From the NCBI GenBank assembly GCA_030549775.1, contig CM060174.1:4662891-4726890 (forward strand): DNA of 64,000 nucleotides, given 5' to 3'. The translations under genes and the position numbers were made by a program. The stretch comes from Tamarix chinensis. Its lineage: Eukaryota; Streptophyta; Magnoliopsida; Caryophyllales; Tamaricaceae. Position 1 is the first letter of the stretch. Each line of letters starts with the position of its first letter. Of this stretch, positions 63,395 to 64,000 are shown one piece after another. The notes under the pieces are model-generated. The model saw only the letters and a program-made list of their open reading frames with translations, did not search any database and was not told the origin of the DNA.

Positions 63395-63867
63395 AAGGAT
63401 GTAAACGGGGCAGATTTTACCCAAAACTCGACGGATTTTATCCGATAAATACTTAAACGGATATGGATACGGATATGGAGGATGGAAAAAAATACCCGTC
63501 GGGTTTGGGTACAGATACGGGTATGGGATATCTATACCCGTACCCGTAACCATACCCATATCCATATCCATACCCGTTTACCCAATATATAATTACCCTT
63601 TTACCCTTAATTTTAAAATAAATATAGCATAAATTAAGGTTAAAATTGTCATTTGGCTTAACTATAAATGGATTTATCCGTTGGATAATATCCATTAACG
63701 AGTAAACGGATAATCCGTCGGGTAATGGATATCCAACGGATACAGATATGGATGCGTTAGCGGATATCCGTTCAGGTACGGGTACGGATTCGGGTACGGA
63801 TTTTCTTATCGGGTACGTATATGGGTATGGGTATACCCACCTCGAACCCGCCCCGTTTACATCCCTA
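63395..63867. mobile_element. hAT-like miniature element (GATGTAAACGGGG ends)
   Basis: 473 bp with inverted termini AAGGATGTAAACGGGGC and GCCCCGTTTACATCCCTA (right end shown as it reads). ACTAATTAT, i.e. 8-9 bp, is repeated at 63386-63394 and 63868-63876. The interior is made of variants of GGATATGGATACGG and its complement (TACCCGTACCCGTAACC), giving a poly-(GY) reverse frame that is not a gene. Same family as 21754-22180. Confidence 0.85.
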
Positions 63868-64000
63868 ACTAATTATGTAAAATGAATGAAAATTGAGCTG
63901 GGTCTAGGTGGATTATATTATGCGTACCGGTCCACCAGTTATAATAGTGGGCTAGGAGCGTTTTGTCCTAGAAATGTATATGTGTACCGATCTATCAGAT

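Larger units (their letters stand above)
59254..64000 (+). mobile_element. Diverged member of the 5-kb LTR family, head missing
   Basis: It begins within the pyrimidine tract (59254-59310). A GC-rich block with CCTCC/CACC runs follows (59310-60500), giving long Pro/Ser/Leu-rich frames on the + strand that have no protein motif. Then come AT-rich sequence, a hAT-like element, a GGTAATTT array (61490-62530), an ATTAAGACACTAATAATTAA word (about 62988), and the first CCGG units (GTACCGGTCCACCAGTTATA at 63924, and a second at about 63983). The window ends inside that repeat block. Confidence 0.6.

Noticed and set aside
63368..63695. Poly-(GY) reverse-strand frames
   Set aside because: They are translations of TACCCA/TACCCG words within the hAT-like element.

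Overview
This window is nuclear DNA from a flowering plant, probably a dicot. The evidence is Cassandra elements carrying 5S rRNA-like sequence, plant copia and LINE fragments, hAT-type miniature elements, and one GT-AG spliced gene. The DNA is AT-rich and dominated by repeats, as in pericentromeric or other heterochromatic plant DNA. I found no CRISPR array, no operon-like layout, and no tRNA or intact rRNA gene.

One long-terminal-repeat (LTR) family dominates. Its copies are about 4.6-5.4 kb. They begin TGAAATG(C/T)CCC or close to it and end GGGGTGTTACA or close to it. Modules run in a fixed order: AT-rich head; pyrimidine tract and GC-rich promoter block with TATAAATA; (ATT)n-rich block; short conserved island containing GACCGGTGT; imperfect GGGAGAATCTAATTTATGG minisatellite; 48-50 bp repeats built on CCGGTCCACCGG...ATAATAGTGG; and a terminal inverted repeat. 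In the left 12 kb, copy 5086-9950 sits inside copy 1417-11644, which sits inside a third copy (1-1416 plus 11645-12185). Copy 30961-37168 sits inside a reverse-oriented member (29698-30960 plus 37169 to about 40300) and itself carries an unrelated 1.57-kb LTR (34056-35628). More decayed members lie at about 22470-24832 (+), 46650-50450 (-), 53160-56170 (-) and 59253-64000 (+).

The only convincing host gene is at 16.4-19.0 kb on the + strand. It has three coding exons, a probable 5' UTR intron and a poly(A) signal, and encodes a 204-residue protein with a GSPPSRVSNPL motif. I do not recognise its function.

The remaining identifiable features are transposon remnants: a reverse-strand copia RT/RNase H pseudogene (12186-13205), a copia gag/protease pseudogene (57624-59253), a 5'-truncated LINE with a 17-bp target duplication (24109-24543), Cassandra elements (14668-14973, 27572-28192, and a three-LTR tandem at 52278-53161), and hAT-like miniature elements (21034-22264 with a second nested inside, 61068-61411, 63395-63867). 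Microsatellites and short tandem duplications are also present. Long stretches, notably 40.3-43.5 kb and 51.0-52.3 kb, show nothing recognisable. Nothing here clearly points to a new biochemical system. The most unusual material is the structure and nesting of the LTR family.
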